Shown here: piece by piece, positions 13,013 through 26,418 of the stretch
Position numbering within the stretch: position 1 is the first letter of the stretch
Layout of the letters: every line of letters starts with the position of its first letter
Source of the DNA: Chara braunii
Lineage: Eukaryota; Streptophyta; Charophyceae; Charales; Characeae
Assembly: GCA_003427395.1 (NCBI GenBank)
Contig: BFEA01000411.1
Coordinates: 609,313-672,508 of the forward strand
Reading direction: 5' to 3'
Length of the DNA: 63,196 nt
The notes under the pieces: generated by a model
The model's input: the letters and a program-made list of their open reading frames with translations, nothing else
Told to the model about the DNA's origin: nothing
Databases searched by the model: none
Translations under genes and position numbers: made by a program

Positions 13013-13085
13013 CGGTGTATAGCTTAGTCGGTAGAGCATTGGGCTTTTAACCTAATGGTCGCAGTTTCAAATCCTGCTATACCCA
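13013..13085 (+). tRNA. tRNA-Lys(UUU)-like sequence, probably pseudogene or SINE head
   Basis: A 73-nt cloverleaf can be drawn: D arm GCTT/GAGC with AGTCGGTA loop, anticodon stem TTGGG/CCTAA with loop CTTTTAA (anticodon TTT), T loop TTCAAAT and acceptor 3' strand TATACCC plus A. Defects are a C-C mismatch at the first acceptor pair and loss of the conserved 53-61 pair (T-C). These point to a decayed copy or a tRNA-derived SINE. Confidence 0.6.
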
Positions 13086-16000
13086 CGAGGCCACGAAGTG
13101 GGGTAGACATACCAACACAACCTCGCAGGGCTGGGATGGATCCCATAACCAATTTGGTTCAACAACTTCCAGTTCTGAATACCTTGTCCTGGCTGTAGTG
13201 TGGTTCAACCACCGTTACTTCCTCAAGTCGTGCCCATTAACAAGCCACGATTTTAGGAACGTACAGGGCTACACGAGCGTCCAAATTTGTCCGACTAAGA
13301 AATGTTTCGACTGCATCTTTCCGCAGCCATTCTGGTTGTTTAAGAGACTTGGCTTATGCGCCCGAGGTCGCTTGATGGAATCCATTCCTGTGCAGAGGGC
13401 CTTACGCCCCTACGTATGGATCTCTAACTCGACGAATACCAACTGAATCGGTGAAAACATTGGTTTGTCCTTCCCTATTGCACATTGTTAAGAATTCAGT
13501 TGCAGCAGCCAACTGGTGTGCAAGATCTGGCTTGACCTGACATTGGACTTGCTACGGAGTCCTGCAAATAATCGAGAAAATCACCGTTCAAGACGGAGAT
13601 ACCACACCGTTGAATCACCGTTCAAGACGGAGATACCACACCGTTGTTCGCCCGTTCGTTTCATACTACAGAGGTCTTTTCTTCATCCTCTTGAAATCCT
13701 GTTAATTAATTCTTCTGCTTATCCCAGGACGATCATATTCTTTTCTGCCTATACTTCAAGAGTGTCCCGTTGCCCTATGACGGTTGCATGCTTTTCTTCT
13801 GCGGTTTCCTACAAACTAGTCACAGCTCTCGTTCCTCTGCATGAGGTGTTGTTCTTCTAGGACTTCCCTACAGCCGTGTCACAGCTCCCGTCACTCTGCA
13901 GCAGGGGCTCTTCTTCTGCTCTTTTCCTAAAGACATGTAAAAGCGCCCGTTACTTTGCGCAGCACGACAGCCGCACATTTGCCCACAGCCACGGGCGCCC
14001 TCAGTATAGACCCCACGCTTCTCTCTGCCAACACCAACGTTGTATCCAACAAGTTATTCCTGTTCATCTTCCATGCATCCCCGGCAAATAGTATAGCCAC
14101 TGGATTTAGACGAGTCCACTCCATTCCCCTTCCCCGCTGTCCTTCCACGTTCACTTGTATTCACTCATTCACCTCCCTCCACTGTGGCTGCTGCGAACAT
14201 GCACGTTCTGCAACAGTCTACTGCTGCTTCTCACATCGACCTTCCATGCGTCGGTGGGAAATAGTAATGCCACACTATTTGGTGGACTCCATTCTCCTTA
14301 CCGGCTGCTTTTCATTCCAGTGCTCTTTTCACACATTCACTTCTAACATGTCCTCACAACAGAATCCCTCTACTGACAAGGGACTCTGATATGACCCCCC
14401 TCCGCATTTACAAACAGCCACAGCATTTACAAGATGGGTTGATGTTCAGAATCAACCCCCGTTGTAGCACGGCACAAGTCCACTGATGTGTATAAGCCCC
14501 ACAGTTTTTTCGTCCTGTTCGCATATATTTGTGCATCTGAACATAGGACGTTCCTTCTCACAGGGTACCCGAATGCCAAATGCATGGGACTTGTTGCTCA
14601 TCCAAACAAAAGCTCAACTTGGCGCTGCGGTACCATTTTTGCAAGCATTTTCCGCAAATTCTTCGCATGCGTATCCTTCCTCCTTTTACAAGAAAAAAAG
14701 CAGTTCCATACTGCTGAATGCGCATCGTTTTCCTTACTCCTCAACTTCACAGGCTCATGGAAACCATGTACTTTTAAATTGTCTTATTCCTAATTGTCTT
14801 ATTCCTTCCCTTCTGTGTTTCAACGCTACGGTACAGCACCTCTCATTGTCTACGAATGTCTGATTGCGTAAAAGGATTAACACCATCCTGAGCAATTCAC
14901 TGCGGCATTCATCCACTTGTTTTACGGAACTACGAGATGGTGCTTCAAAATATTCTCGGTTTAAAGATTTCTCTTCCGCTAAGGGCCATCGAAGCTACCT
15001 GCATTCTCTAAACAGAGAAGGTTCTTGCTTTACCATCACTTTGCTTCCAGTATTAATAATGCCATACTGTCCAAATACATAAACATATTTACTATAGTGG
15101 CCCACATAAGCTCCTTCACTCTGACATCCCGTGCACAAAAGAACTTGTCCCGCCAAAAATAAAAATCACTGCTTCCTCAAGCCCTCTCCCACTCGCACAG
15201 AAAAACACAATCATATTCCCCGCCCAATGTCATTTCGATGCATAGACTTTCACGATGCCAGAAGGAACCATTCCCAGTTTGACAATTCTCATCAAACTGC
15301 ACCTCGCCAGACACATCTCCACTTGGTTAACCACACGCACCGATCCTAACTCACTGTTCCTCTCAATAGTTAATGACGTTGCACCGCAAGCACAACAGAA
15401 CAGCTCAGAGAAAAGGCTGCATCCTGTTCAACCGAATGATTACAATACACAAGTAAGGCAAATTAGCATCGACCCACCGTTGAAGCGTGTTCTCTCATAT
15501 TACTAGACGCGTGGTAAACCCTCAAAGGATCTCTCATATTACTAGACGCGTGGTAAACCCTCTGCCAGACAGAACGCCCTTAATTACTCGACATCGGACC
15601 TTCAAAAACAGATTTGACAAAGCACACCTGAATTTTGTCATGATATCATCAGAATAACATGTCGAACCTTCGTAAAAGCTCCGCCAAAGTCTGCGCAAGG
15701 CTATCAGTACAGTATTCCACCCACCTCATACCAATGTCCAGTAATGGCATTGGTCATTGCATGCACAGAACACAACAGGGAAATCATAAAAGAGAGCAGA
15801 CACTTTGGAACAGTACAACGTGCAATTACCACTTCGTCAGAAAAGTCAGAGAAGTCAGAAAAGACAGCGGAGATTCGAAAGCACCCCAACACAGCACAAC
15901 AGCTACTGCTGCCCTCTACTTGTTTCCAGAGAGGTGCTCAGGTGGTCAACGGCACAAGAACTACTACTCCCACAGATTGTTGTTTCCAGAGAGGCGTCCA

Positions 16001-16146
16001 AGGGATTCTGGTACCCCTTTCCAGCTATAATCAAAGCCACCTTACCCCGAAAAAAAAGAAAAAAAGAAAAACATAAAACAGGGCTCCGGATACACTTCCT
16101 TTAGTCACGAATCAGACAAATTGCAACAACTCTCCCTCCAAACTAC
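13086..16146. other. No gene seen; short tandem duplications
   Basis: It holds a 34-bp pair at 13579-13646 (TCACCGTTCAAGACGGAGAT), degenerate ~60-bp units at about 13800-13950, and a 33-39-bp pair at 15491-15563 (TCTCTCATATTACTAGACGC). The ORFs lack recognisable domains. Confidence 0.5.
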
Positions 16147-16150
16147 TTAA

Positions 16151-16348
16151 ACCACCAGTACTTGGCCCATATATCGGCCGCGGGCCTTAGCGTTAACCCT
16201 AGGCGAAGTTCGCGCTTCGGGCAACCGGACCTAGAAGGCTGGCGCCGCCAGCCTTTCCGAAAACGAAAATGGAATTGGCACTTTAAAGGCAACGGCGCGC
16301 AGGGCACTTCCAGGCTCGGCTGCGATAGCTGGGGCAAGTACTGGTGGT
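16151..16348. mobile_element. piggyBac-like MITE 2
   Basis: Terminal inverted repeats ACCACCAGTACTTGGCCCA / TGGGGCAAGTACTGGTGGT, 198 bp. TTAA lies at the left and the mutated TGAA at the right. GC-rich inside, with the palindrome AGGCTGGC-GCC-GCCAGCCT. The TIR is related to that of MITE 1. Confidence 0.65.
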
Positions 16349-16470
16349 TGAACCACAACTATTAGCAGTCAGGAAAACCCAACCATCGACTCCATCAGAT
16401 CAGTACATACCTCACCTGCCTTGCCGTTGGAAAAAATCCACTCACAGAAGTCAGTACACAAAGCACATGA

Positions 16471-16631
16471 TAGTGCACAAAGGCTCCTCCGCAATGCTAC
16501 GTCCAGTCTACATAGCGACCTTCCTCATATCCGCACTTACTCGTCCAAACTGCTAAGCCAATAGTGCACAAGGGCTCCGCAATGCTATGTCCAGTCTACA
16601 TAGCGACCTTCCTCATATCCACACTTACTCC
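16471..16631. repeat. 91-bp tandem duplication
   Basis: TAGTGCACAAGGGCTCC-like start through CTACATAGCGACCTTCCTCA occurs twice. Confidence 0.85.
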
Positions 16632-16771
16632 TAGAATTTCTTATTCCTAACTCCTCTAGCACAAAATTGACAAACAACCCGAGGGTCCAGGGTCAAGGTT
16701 CCACTGCAAGGAAATATCAAAAATCAAAGAGAAAACCTCCCACGCGGATGTTTCACTCTACCGCGCACGCT

Positions 16772-16847
16772 ATGCATCACAATGCATCACAATGCATCAC
16801 ATGATGCAAATGTCTCACAATGCATCACAATGCATCGCAATGCATCT
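16772..16847. repeat. ATGCATCACA decamer minisatellite
   Basis: At least six ATGCATCRCA units, interrupted once by ATGATGCAAATGTCTCACA. Confidence 0.9.
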
Positions 16848-17213
16848 CCCTTGCACCCCCGCAGTTCGCACGGCGGGATAGGCAGCTTAGGTAGAGCTCC
16901 GTTAAAATCAGGATTGACAAAATAGTGAAATACACATCACCCTGATAGATTTAACTTTGGAAGACAAAAACTCTTACATTAACCAGGCATCAGTGCTTCA
17001 TCTTTTTTTTTTTTTACGTCATTATAATTAGTTCAGAAGACTCCCAAATCAAGAAACTTTTATGGCAAAGCTACTCCTCGACACACCGCCAAATATTTCT
17101 AGGACGTCTGATAGGAGGATGTGACACATTGACTTCTTTGACCACTGCTTATAACATAGCCCACGTGCATTCCCTACCTCTATCTCATGTGAGAGGGCTC
17201 ATAATTTTCCCCC

Positions 17214-17600
17214 GTAGACGGACAAACCATTTTGTCTTCAACAACGTTTAAATTGACGAATTACTTTCACAGTGAGCCGACTCTCTTTTCAAAATCACAC
17301 AAGAACAGGAGTCTGTAAAACAGTTCAGGACAGTTGAATACAACTTCCTCTTCAGCCCTCCGCCACTGATTAGACTCACAGTCACAGTCACACTTTCCCT
17401 CCGTACACGGACAAACCATTTCGTCTTCAACAACGTTTAAATTGACGAATTATTTTCACAGTGAGCCGACTCTCTGTTCAAAATCACACAAAAACAGGAG
17501 GCTATGAAAATCAGTTACATTCTCAGGACAGTTGAATACAGCTTCCTCTTCAGCTGGCGGACTCACAGTCACAGTCAGAACGCACCCACCCAGCATCTCA
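17214..17600. repeat. 189-bp tandem duplication
   Basis: GACAAACCATTTYGTCTTCA through GTTGAATACARCTTCCTCTT occurs twice. Confidence 0.87.
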
Positions 17601-17717
17601 GGACAGTTGTATACAGCTTCAATAGCCCTCGGCCAGTGATCAGACTCGCAGTCACAATCCGAACGCACCCACCCAGCATAGGAAATTGACCTGTGGCCGT
17701 TATCATCATCTACAGTG

Positions 17718-18010
17718 CAGATGTCAAATGTTTACTCCCCCGTGCGGATGTCAAAACTTTCACTCTCCCCCCACAGATGTCAAGTTTTATGCATCATCCT
17801 TGCGCAGGCGCCAACGGACGATGTCAAAACTTTCACTCTCCCCCCACAGATGTCAAGTTTTATGCATCATCCTTGCGCAGGCGCCAACGGACGTCCCGAA
17901 GGACCAGATGCCACGCAGACTTTAATTTTTTACTCCCCCGTGCAGATGAAAATTTTTACTCCCCCGCGCAGATGTCAAATTTTTACTCCCCCGTGCAGAT
18001 GTCAAATTTC
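17718..18010. repeat. Compound minisatellite (72-bp x2 plus ~23-bp units)
   Basis: Units of GATGTCAAAACTTTCACTCT...CAGGCGCCAACGGAC are at 17748-17819 and 17820-17891. TTTTACTCCCCCGTGCAGATG-like units repeat at 17728-17750 and 17926-18006. Confidence 0.85.
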
Positions 18011-21000
18011 TCACACAATATTACACAGGCACTGGGTTCATTACCCTGAGGAAACTCTTTATCTCTCATCTTTCATTTACATTGTGTGATCACCTGCCAT
18101 CCAGCCTGCAATCATCTGCAGCCGCAGGTCCCATCATGAAGGCATTTCGACTGAGAAAAAAAGAAACCACAAAGAACAATCTTGTTATCTTCATCATCAG
18201 AGATCCCATCACAAGCCCATTAGAATTTATTACGCGGTCGGCCTTCCGCATGCAGTGAAAACCTCGAGTTCCATTACGTGCTTAATCTTCATGCCTTCTG
18301 GACCATGCATTAATATCCAGACTACAATCACATCATTTGCAAACATTCTTCTCAGAAAAAAAACTAGACCACTACCCACACGTCCTTTTACACCCCTGCA
18401 CTCTCTACTATAGTACACTTACAGAAAGCTCTGTCCCGAATTACTCCTCTTTATGTTCCCTTCCCTGTTAGCCATATTCCCTGGCTATGTTCCCTTAGCG
18501 GTGGTGGGATACCATACCCAAACAGTTCCTGAAGAAGATACCACTCCGGACTTGACACTCCCTATTTTCCATTTACCTGTGGGAGATCACTATCCGTGAT
18601 GTGAACAGCCATGCCCTTCGAACAAGGAGAACTACTGCAGAAAGTTCGGAGGCAATCCGCAAATCTATACTCCAAAATGCTCCCAGAGGACGTCCGACAC
18701 CAGTCCACTCTCTCCTCTGTGTTACAGCAGGAAGTTTCAAGGCATTCCGCCAATCTATACTCGAAAATGCTCGCCCCCAAATGAATCTACAGACAAGGCC
18801 CCCCTTCTTACCCTCAACCACATAATTGTCGGCAAAGGGCAATGCGGCAATGGAGAACATGCTGATAGCTGAACAATCAGTCCTCGTAGCCATCTGCAGC
18901 GTCTCCATTGGGGCCACAAGCAGCACCCTGAAGAGAGGAAACCCTGCTATGAGCACACGGCAGGGAAACAAGTCCACACCTCCCCAGCAACCATTCCCCC
19001 CAGGCAAGCTAAATATCCCTCACAGTGAAATAAAAAACCTGCAAGTGGCCGACCAACCTTTTGCACGCTTCGTGCTCAGAGTGCACACTCCCGAACCATG
19101 TGCGGGAGAAAAGGGAACAAGAAAAGGGAACGAGATCCATCCACTCACTGGTACCAAAGAGGGAGAGTAGGCTAAACGACCGTTCTGGACAAAAAGCCGG
19201 ACGTCATCCGAATCACCAAGCAATGCAGCCTCCGCAGTGTTCTGTCCTATGGTTCGGTTACCATCCCAAGAATGCACAAGTGCGCAGAGACAGGCGTGGT
19301 AGATGCAGAGAAGACAGTCCCAGGATCTTGTTCAACGCCACATGGTGGTGAATAAACCTGCACACCAGAGACACAGCACCGCCCACCACCTTTCCCAGCA
19401 TTCAAAGCTACCAAAACAGGTCATGTTTTGAAAAAATGGAAAGGTTGGACGTTCTCTTCGCTCTCCCTCGCACTCAACTCCCTACTCTTGCAGTCGTAAC
19501 TTTTCAAGCTGTCACCTTTCGCCGACCTGCACAAGGTCTATGAGGTGTATACGAAATTTAGGATTTTCATACCGATCGCTTTTTCTTTGACATCAACGAA
19601 TAGTAATCGCAAAGAAAATGACACGCCTTCAAAACGACCTTCCCCTCCCAATCCAATAGCTTCTGCCCTAGTACATCTGAAAAACAGCCATTTCACTGTT
19701 CATTTGCGCCTTATAAGTCGCCCTCAAGGAGAGTACTGCAATTGCTCCAGTAGTCCGAAGGCCAAGAAATCCCCATTCATTGACGGGAGCCTTCCCTCCT
19801 ATATTACCTTAGTGAGTGGGTCCTCTCTCCTCTCCCGAACCTTTTCCAGTTCCAGTTTTGAATTCTTAATTTGAATAACCAAGGCGTACGGATGACAGTG
19901 AAGGACTGCGTCCAAAACAGCGAAGTCTAATAAGCTCAATGAGAAAGAAAAAGAAATTCACTTTTTCTAGACTTAGACCTTTCCTTTTCTTCTAGACTGA
20001 GACCTTTCATTTTCTTCTAGACTGAGACCTTTCATTTTTGGTCATTCTCTTCTACACTGAGACATTTCATTTCTGGCAGAGGTACCGATGCCAATCACAG
20101 ACGTTTTAAGCCAACACAAAGCAGCAGCATTGGTTCGTTTCACTGCACTTACGATCCTGCTGAGGGGCCACCTTGCGGCATGGGACAGGCATCGAATAAG
20201 TCTTCTCGCACGAGACCAGCAATGGTACAACACATAATCCTATCCGTACGACTGTCACTTTGCAAGTGACAAAAGACGATATATAGAAGAGGCAGACCTG
20301 ATTGATTGCTGGTTCAATATCGAACCTACTACACGCGTCCATAGCCTTACACTGAAATTGCCGCAAGGGAAGAAAACCTCAATCAAATATTCTTCAAAAG
20401 GGTTCATTCTTTGGTGGTGGCGGTTTTGTCAACCTCAATCATAAATGAACGCCCTCACCCTTGCAAACAAGGAGCACTCATTAAATCGAACAAGACTCCG
20501 ATAAAAGTATTTGCCGCTTTACCTATGCACAGTTCCAGACCTCATCACCACCATTTCTCATAATTGATTGGTACTGCTGCTTCAGTACTAATGCTACTGC
20601 TCCATTAATCCGGATATTTGCTTTGCCACCAATTGGAGTGTATTCCACTTCGATATACACACTTCCCGTAATATGCCACATCAGATCTTCAGTTAAAGCC
20701 TTTTACAGTCTCACCCACGTATCATACATACCATGTTCCATTTTCAGTTCCTTTCCAGCCGGTTGCTTGTTTGAGTACTCAAAGAGGTCATGGACTATCA
20801 CGTAAGCACATATTCCACCTTGTTTGAGTACCCAAGAGCTCATGGACTATCACGTAAGTACATATTCCACCGTTGTTCTGGATTACAAAAAGTGCTGACA
20901 CTTTATATGCCAATCAAAAAATTATTTTGAAAAGCTAAGGTCACGTTCATTTTTTAACTCATTCTGTACCCCGATCCACCTGATTGCCGCCACACTCCAT

Positions 21001-22159
21001 AATAATAGAAAAACGAGTCCCAAAGCACAGGACATAGTACTCCCAATACCACCCACCCCGTCGCACCCATTACACTATCACCTCTTTTCTTACAACTCAC
21101 CTGATTTCCAAATCAGGTGGAATTGGACTTCGCCCAACGATTAGCACAGCAGAATCATCAGGGCTTCAATGGGCATTGACATCACAATGCTTTGGCACAT
21201 CAAAATATAAATTCGAAGAATGCCTTTCGTTCGGTGGTCCTCGTCACCGGACTAGTCTTTAACTCAGCACCCACTCCTTCCTTCCCCCACTAGGTCCTTT
21301 CTTTCTTGCTTGCTTTCTTTCTTTCTTCAGATTTTGACGCATCAGTTGCATTTCGTTAGGTGGTCCTCGTCTTTCGTTAGGTGGACCTTGTCACCTAACC
21401 AATCTTGGACTTAAAACTGAAGGGTACCCATTTACTCTGAGGCGTCCTCCCCTTCACCCACTAGGCCTTGCATTCTTTTTCTTTCTCAAGATACGACAGA
21501 CGGACAAAGACGGCCCACTACGTCTTGCTTCCTTTTCGGTTTCCTTCACTGAAAATGAGCCCGGTTTTCAAGAAAACTACAGATGTTGTTCTGCCATCTG
21601 CAACAACTTTGTTCACGTGATACTTATCTGGCTGTCTTCCACTTGTTGGACCTGGACCGAGCCATATTTTAGTGAGAGTAAGGGGGCGTAGGGATGCAGG
21701 CAGCAGACACGAGACTGGTCCCCCAGGGAGCCTGCAGCAGGTTACTCCTCACCTACACCGCAAACCGATGTTGTGATTTCGGTCCCAACCGAGTCCTGTG
21801 AGAGACAGCCAACACGCATAAGTCCAATTCAGCGGTTCCCCTAAACCCTCATGTTTTCTGGAGTGATCTCGTTACACCCAACTTCCCCTTACCTTTGTCC
21901 ACAGTCCCTCTCATGAATCCCAATACCCCTTTTACATTCAGATATCTTTATCCCACCTTACATTTCCCACCCGCCACTTTGCCCAAAGTACTCCCATACG
22001 GTGTGCATTTATGGCACCTCATATATCGACCCACCTGTGACTCGAAAGCCCTACAACTCGGCTTTCTTAAATCACAGACACAACCCCTACAACTTCCCCT
22101 TTCCGAAGAGAGCACCAGTTCACTAGTCAAATCTCTTTCATCACACTATATATACATAT
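18011..22159. other. No gene seen; short tandem duplications
   Basis: It includes a ~90-bp degenerate pair at 18634-18775 and four ~27-bp units at 19963-20076 (TTCTAGACTGAGACCTTTCA). A 53-bp pair lies at 20766-20871 (CATGGACTATCACGTAAG). No coding domains are visible. Confidence 0.5.
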
Positions 22160-22271
22160 ATATCGTCACAAATAGAACTGCCCGGTAAACCGTAGGCAGA
22201 GAGAGAGAAGAGGACAACAAACGAGGGGCTGTGACAAACTGTTTCGTCGGAGTTTCACCGACTCATCAGGA
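22160..22271 (-). ncRNA. Hammerhead-ribozyme-like core, copy 1, in a conserved repeat
   Basis: On the minus strand: CTGATGA (22269-22263), a 5-bp stem II GTCGG/CCGAC, GAAA, then a 3-bp stem III ACA/TGT closed by a GTT loop and the potential cleavage C (22233). It continues through CCCCTCGTTTGTTGTCCTCT to TTTGTGACGATATATA. The same ~112-bp unit recurs at 58.6 kb. A matching stem I is not evident. Confidence 0.6.
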
Positions 22272-22485
22272 GGCAATGGAGCATCGTCGAGATTGCGCAG
22301 TAAGCCCCATCACCATTTGCGCACCCATCCAATCCTTTAGACAATGCGCTGCAACATTTTCCCAAATGCTATACAGGCACGCTGAAGCCAACACGTTTGC
22401 GCTTAGACGACCATTATTGACAAGAATTAGCGAAACTTTTTCCCTGTGTAAATGGTTCATTTGACGGACAAAACCTCTGCGAGCG

Positions 22486-22558
22486 CTGGACGGTTTAGAT
22501 ACAATTTGCCTATTTCATCGCACTGGACGGTTTAGATACCACTTCCCTACTTCATGGC
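22486..22558. repeat. 37-bp tandem duplication
   Basis: CTGGACGGTTTAGATAC is present at 22486 and 22523. Confidence 0.85.
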
Positions 22559-25500
22559 ATTTAAATGGAATATGAGATCAGCGAATTTGACAGAAGAGGA
22601 GACCAGTGAAAACTATTTCATTTGGCCCCCTGGGATGGCGGGCATACGTTATAACTTGTAACCACATTCATGCTTATTCTTCATCAGTTCATATGCTTAT
22701 TCCTCAACAGTTCACAATCTCTCACAATACACAGGACCAGTAGAATTTGACATCGATACATACTCCACAGAGTGCAGAACGGGACGCCATCCTGTTCTCA
22801 GTCTTCTATCAGTTCTTTTCATAGTTATCAATCTTCATCCCTCTCGTAGTAGATCGAAAAATATCACACCATAGTGACCATACTTCATTTGAGTTTGAAC
22901 TTTGAAGCCTATTTATCTCCTGCTTATCTCCTGCTTTCTTATTTCCTGTTTCGCATCCCCTGTGTTTCTTTCTAAGGTAGGCCATAATGCTATTCCTTTG
23001 GTAGATAATCTGAAGCCAATATTTGTCGAGTCATTGAAAGTCAGCTAGATTACCACATTCTCAGTAATCCTTCAAATACTAGGCATTCTTCCATGGCCGA
23101 TATAGTCGATTATATCCCCTACTCTGCTACGTATACGGTCCAGTCTCCATTCCGTAAGGAACGTTCGCGAGACACGACGGACAGATCCATTTCTCAGTAA
23201 GCATGACAATAGCTCTACACGCCCGTTTCATTTGAGAGCCACGACCAGCTTTTTATCAGTTATATTTCTCGCAAGTTAACCTTGACTAGCGCCTCTTGGG
23301 TACTCGTTAAGATGGCCTCACATTTTTAATTCCTCGATGAACAGCCAACCATAACCACTACGCTACAACAAATAAAAGTGCACAGAAACTGGAATTGAAT
23401 GACTTGTATTGTCAACACTCCTACAAGACAAACGTGAGGCGATGCGGAGCTCCGCAAAATCCACATCCTATGCCCATATACAGCAATTTAGCCGGACCAG
23501 TAAAATGCTTTGTTATGCAAGCTCTCCAAGCACCTCCAAAAATCAGACGCGAATACTATTGCATTTTGCATTTCCAGAGTTAAAGGCGCATCTTACTACT
23601 CATTCAAAAGTTTCAGACTCACCTTACTAATCACCAGGTACTCCAAATTTCGATCAATGAACAATGCCAGGTGCAAATCCTGATCGATTGAGCACGCCTA
23701 GCAGGTCGCACACTCTATTAGCGTAAAGGAAAGACTGGGAAAGCTTTTTTTTCCAGACAAACAAATATATATACCAACATCATCATAGAAAGATGTGCTG
23801 GGTGGAGAGGTTGGGCATAAGGCACAGAACGTGTTGCCTGTTGTCGCATTCCCCAGAGATACCTTACAAGAATGCCCCGCCAGGTGTAAACTGCTGGGTT
23901 CCGCTTGCGATCGGTGGTAGACACCGCATGTACGCTAGAGGGTTTGCACACCACTGCATTAGAAGAATTCTTCTTGAAAAAGGAAGGCATGGCACCTTTG
24001 TCAAGATGGTATACCCACCTGCGTTTATAACCATCTTCTATCATGAGAATAAAGCTCCTCACACTGTTCATGGGTCTCATGGTGAGAATAATCAGCCCTT
24101 CATTCTAAACGGAATACAGATCTGGGACAAGGAGAAAACCACAGAAACATTGTCGGTCAGATCACGGCTGAGAGAGCAAGGGAGAGGAGGCCTGCCAGTC
24201 TGGTCGTTCAAATGTTACTCTTGCTCCCAATACACTCACTGCAAGGCTGGTCATTCTGTTTCGGGCTTTCTTTCTTCGAGCCCGATGAATTGCGGAAAAA
24301 AAACATAAAGACCACCATTCTGAATACCCCATGATGTCAACCCTTCCAATTTCGGCATCGTTGCCAGACCCGACCCTTAAAAAAAAAAAAAAACACAACT
24401 CCTGAACGCTCTTCAGACATACAAGCGGAACACACCATCTCACCATCCTACCTGAGTCATCTTCCCATTCCTCAAAAGGAAATATCAATCAGAAAGAGCT
24501 TCGCCTTCCCGAGGGCAGAACAAAAAGCATGCTGACGCCGGCTTCTATTTCGGCCTTCATGGCTGAGGGAACACTGTCCTATGCTCAACAGATGAAAGCA
24601 CTGGACAGTCCCCCCCATTATGAGCACAAATAATCTAGTCAAAAGCCAGGATACAAGAATAACAGCAACGGCCCTCAACTGCAAACTTCTTCGAGACGAC
24701 AACAATAACATTCAGAGATCATCCATCATAAACCACCGAATCCCACGAGGAAAATGGCTTACGAATGGCGCATCACCGCACACAATACCCTGGAACGATC
24801 GTAAACCTCCGTTGCCATACATTCATAAACCAGCACATTTGTTGGAAAAAAAGACTTAGCGACAGTCCGCAACACCGCACAAACTGCCTTCCAAATCCCC
24901 AACCCCATCTTTTCACTACTTCAGGGACTCCTGCATGGGAAACGGACTCAACAGCAGAATCACAAATTCTCAAGAAGCCAAGGTTCATGAAAAACTGGTG
25001 CCCAACCCGATAGAAAAGACCCTGCAGAATGTGGACTCTTGTTCCACAGCACTCTAAGAGGACGCTCTTCCTCACCTGTTATGTCTCATACCTTCCTAGG
25101 TTCAGGAATAATGAAGGAACTGTGGACTTGGGGACGCAATAAGCCACAAAACTGAGCATATGTATTTGAAGCCCTCCCATACAAGACAGAACGCATAAGA
25201 CCCCCCCTCCCCCCCAACTTCTGCTGGCCCGTTGTCCATTTCTTCCACATACTTAGGTCAATGTTTACACAGACTTCCATCTCGAGGCTCACACACATCC
25301 CTTCGTCCAGACGAGCATTGTTCAATTATTCATTTAGCTAAAACATTGTGCGTGGGCTTCTGTTCTGCCCCAAGCTACTCAAACAAGGTATACACACTCA
25401 GTGAATCACTGTGCAAGAATTGGCAATCCGTAACTCGAGAACAGTGTGAGCCCCATGACTTCGCTTTCGTAAAAGGGAACCCCACAGCCCGTTGCATACA

Positions 25501-26418
25501 TAGGCGGGCCATACAACATTTCCAGTAAAGAGTACATGTAACCACTGCATAACAGGCAGGCCCTTCATAATCATCTGACCGATTCCCTAGTGGAGCATGA
25601 CAACTGCAGAAAAGAAAAAAAAGAAGACTGCACCTCTTACAATACAACAATCCCTCTGCTACCTTTCACTGACACAGATATAACCGGCATCAATGATCAC
25701 TCGCTTCGCCTCCCCCCCCAACCCGCATCTATCCCTTGCAATTCGCTTCAGTGCAAAATGGTACTACTACAGATATTCCGTCCACTGACAACCCCAAGCG
25801 GACGTTGTCAAGAAAAATCACATTTGTCAACTTGGCCACAGAACCTACACGCAGATGGGTCAGGGATTGGCTAGCCACAAGTCAAAATAGAGACTGGTTT
25901 CTTTCCTGATTTCAAGGGCCTGGCACCCACTTTGAAGCCCGATTGGACCTTCATGACAGCTATACTGAGATTTTGCATGCCGACACACGCATAACCCACA
26001 TCATCATCCACCCAGATACCCAAACCCCAAGACCTTTGGATGATCTTTCCCTTGTGCTTTGTGCTTTAGGTAGGTGATAACTGGCATTGCAATATTCGCT
26101 TTTGAATTTCAAACTGATGCCGCTCTTGGTGTAGGCATATGGGACCAGAAGAGCCCTTCTCATACCAGCCACGGAGTATCCTCATTAGTCTGGCACGCCA
26201 GCTCCATCACCTCACTTTCATTGCTTCAGGGAGCCAGCCAACCACCTCACCATACGTCCAGTCGCAGCAAGATCCAGCATCAACACATCCACTGCACCAC
26301 AAAGATCCACACTCTTCCGGGAGATCTACCCGCTCATCACTCTGTTCGCATACATGACTTCATCTCCATCCTGTGCCAGGGGAAAGAATCTGACACCCTG
26401 CCATTTCGTAATCCAACC
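22559..26418. other. No gene seen; includes the 3' flank of the RAVER-like gene
   Basis: A 171-codon plus-strand ORF (23793-24308) has no recognisable domain and no clear coding bias. The part nearest 26418 should contain the 3' UTR of the minus-strand gene, but no poly(A) signal stands out. Confidence 0.45.

Noticed and set aside
16772-16847. Possible CRISPR-like array (regular repeats)
   Set aside because: The decamers are contiguous with no spacers, in a eukaryotic context; it is a minisatellite.
23793-24308. 171-codon plus-strand ORF
   Set aside because: No recognisable motif, no coding signature visible by eye, and no supported neighbouring exons.
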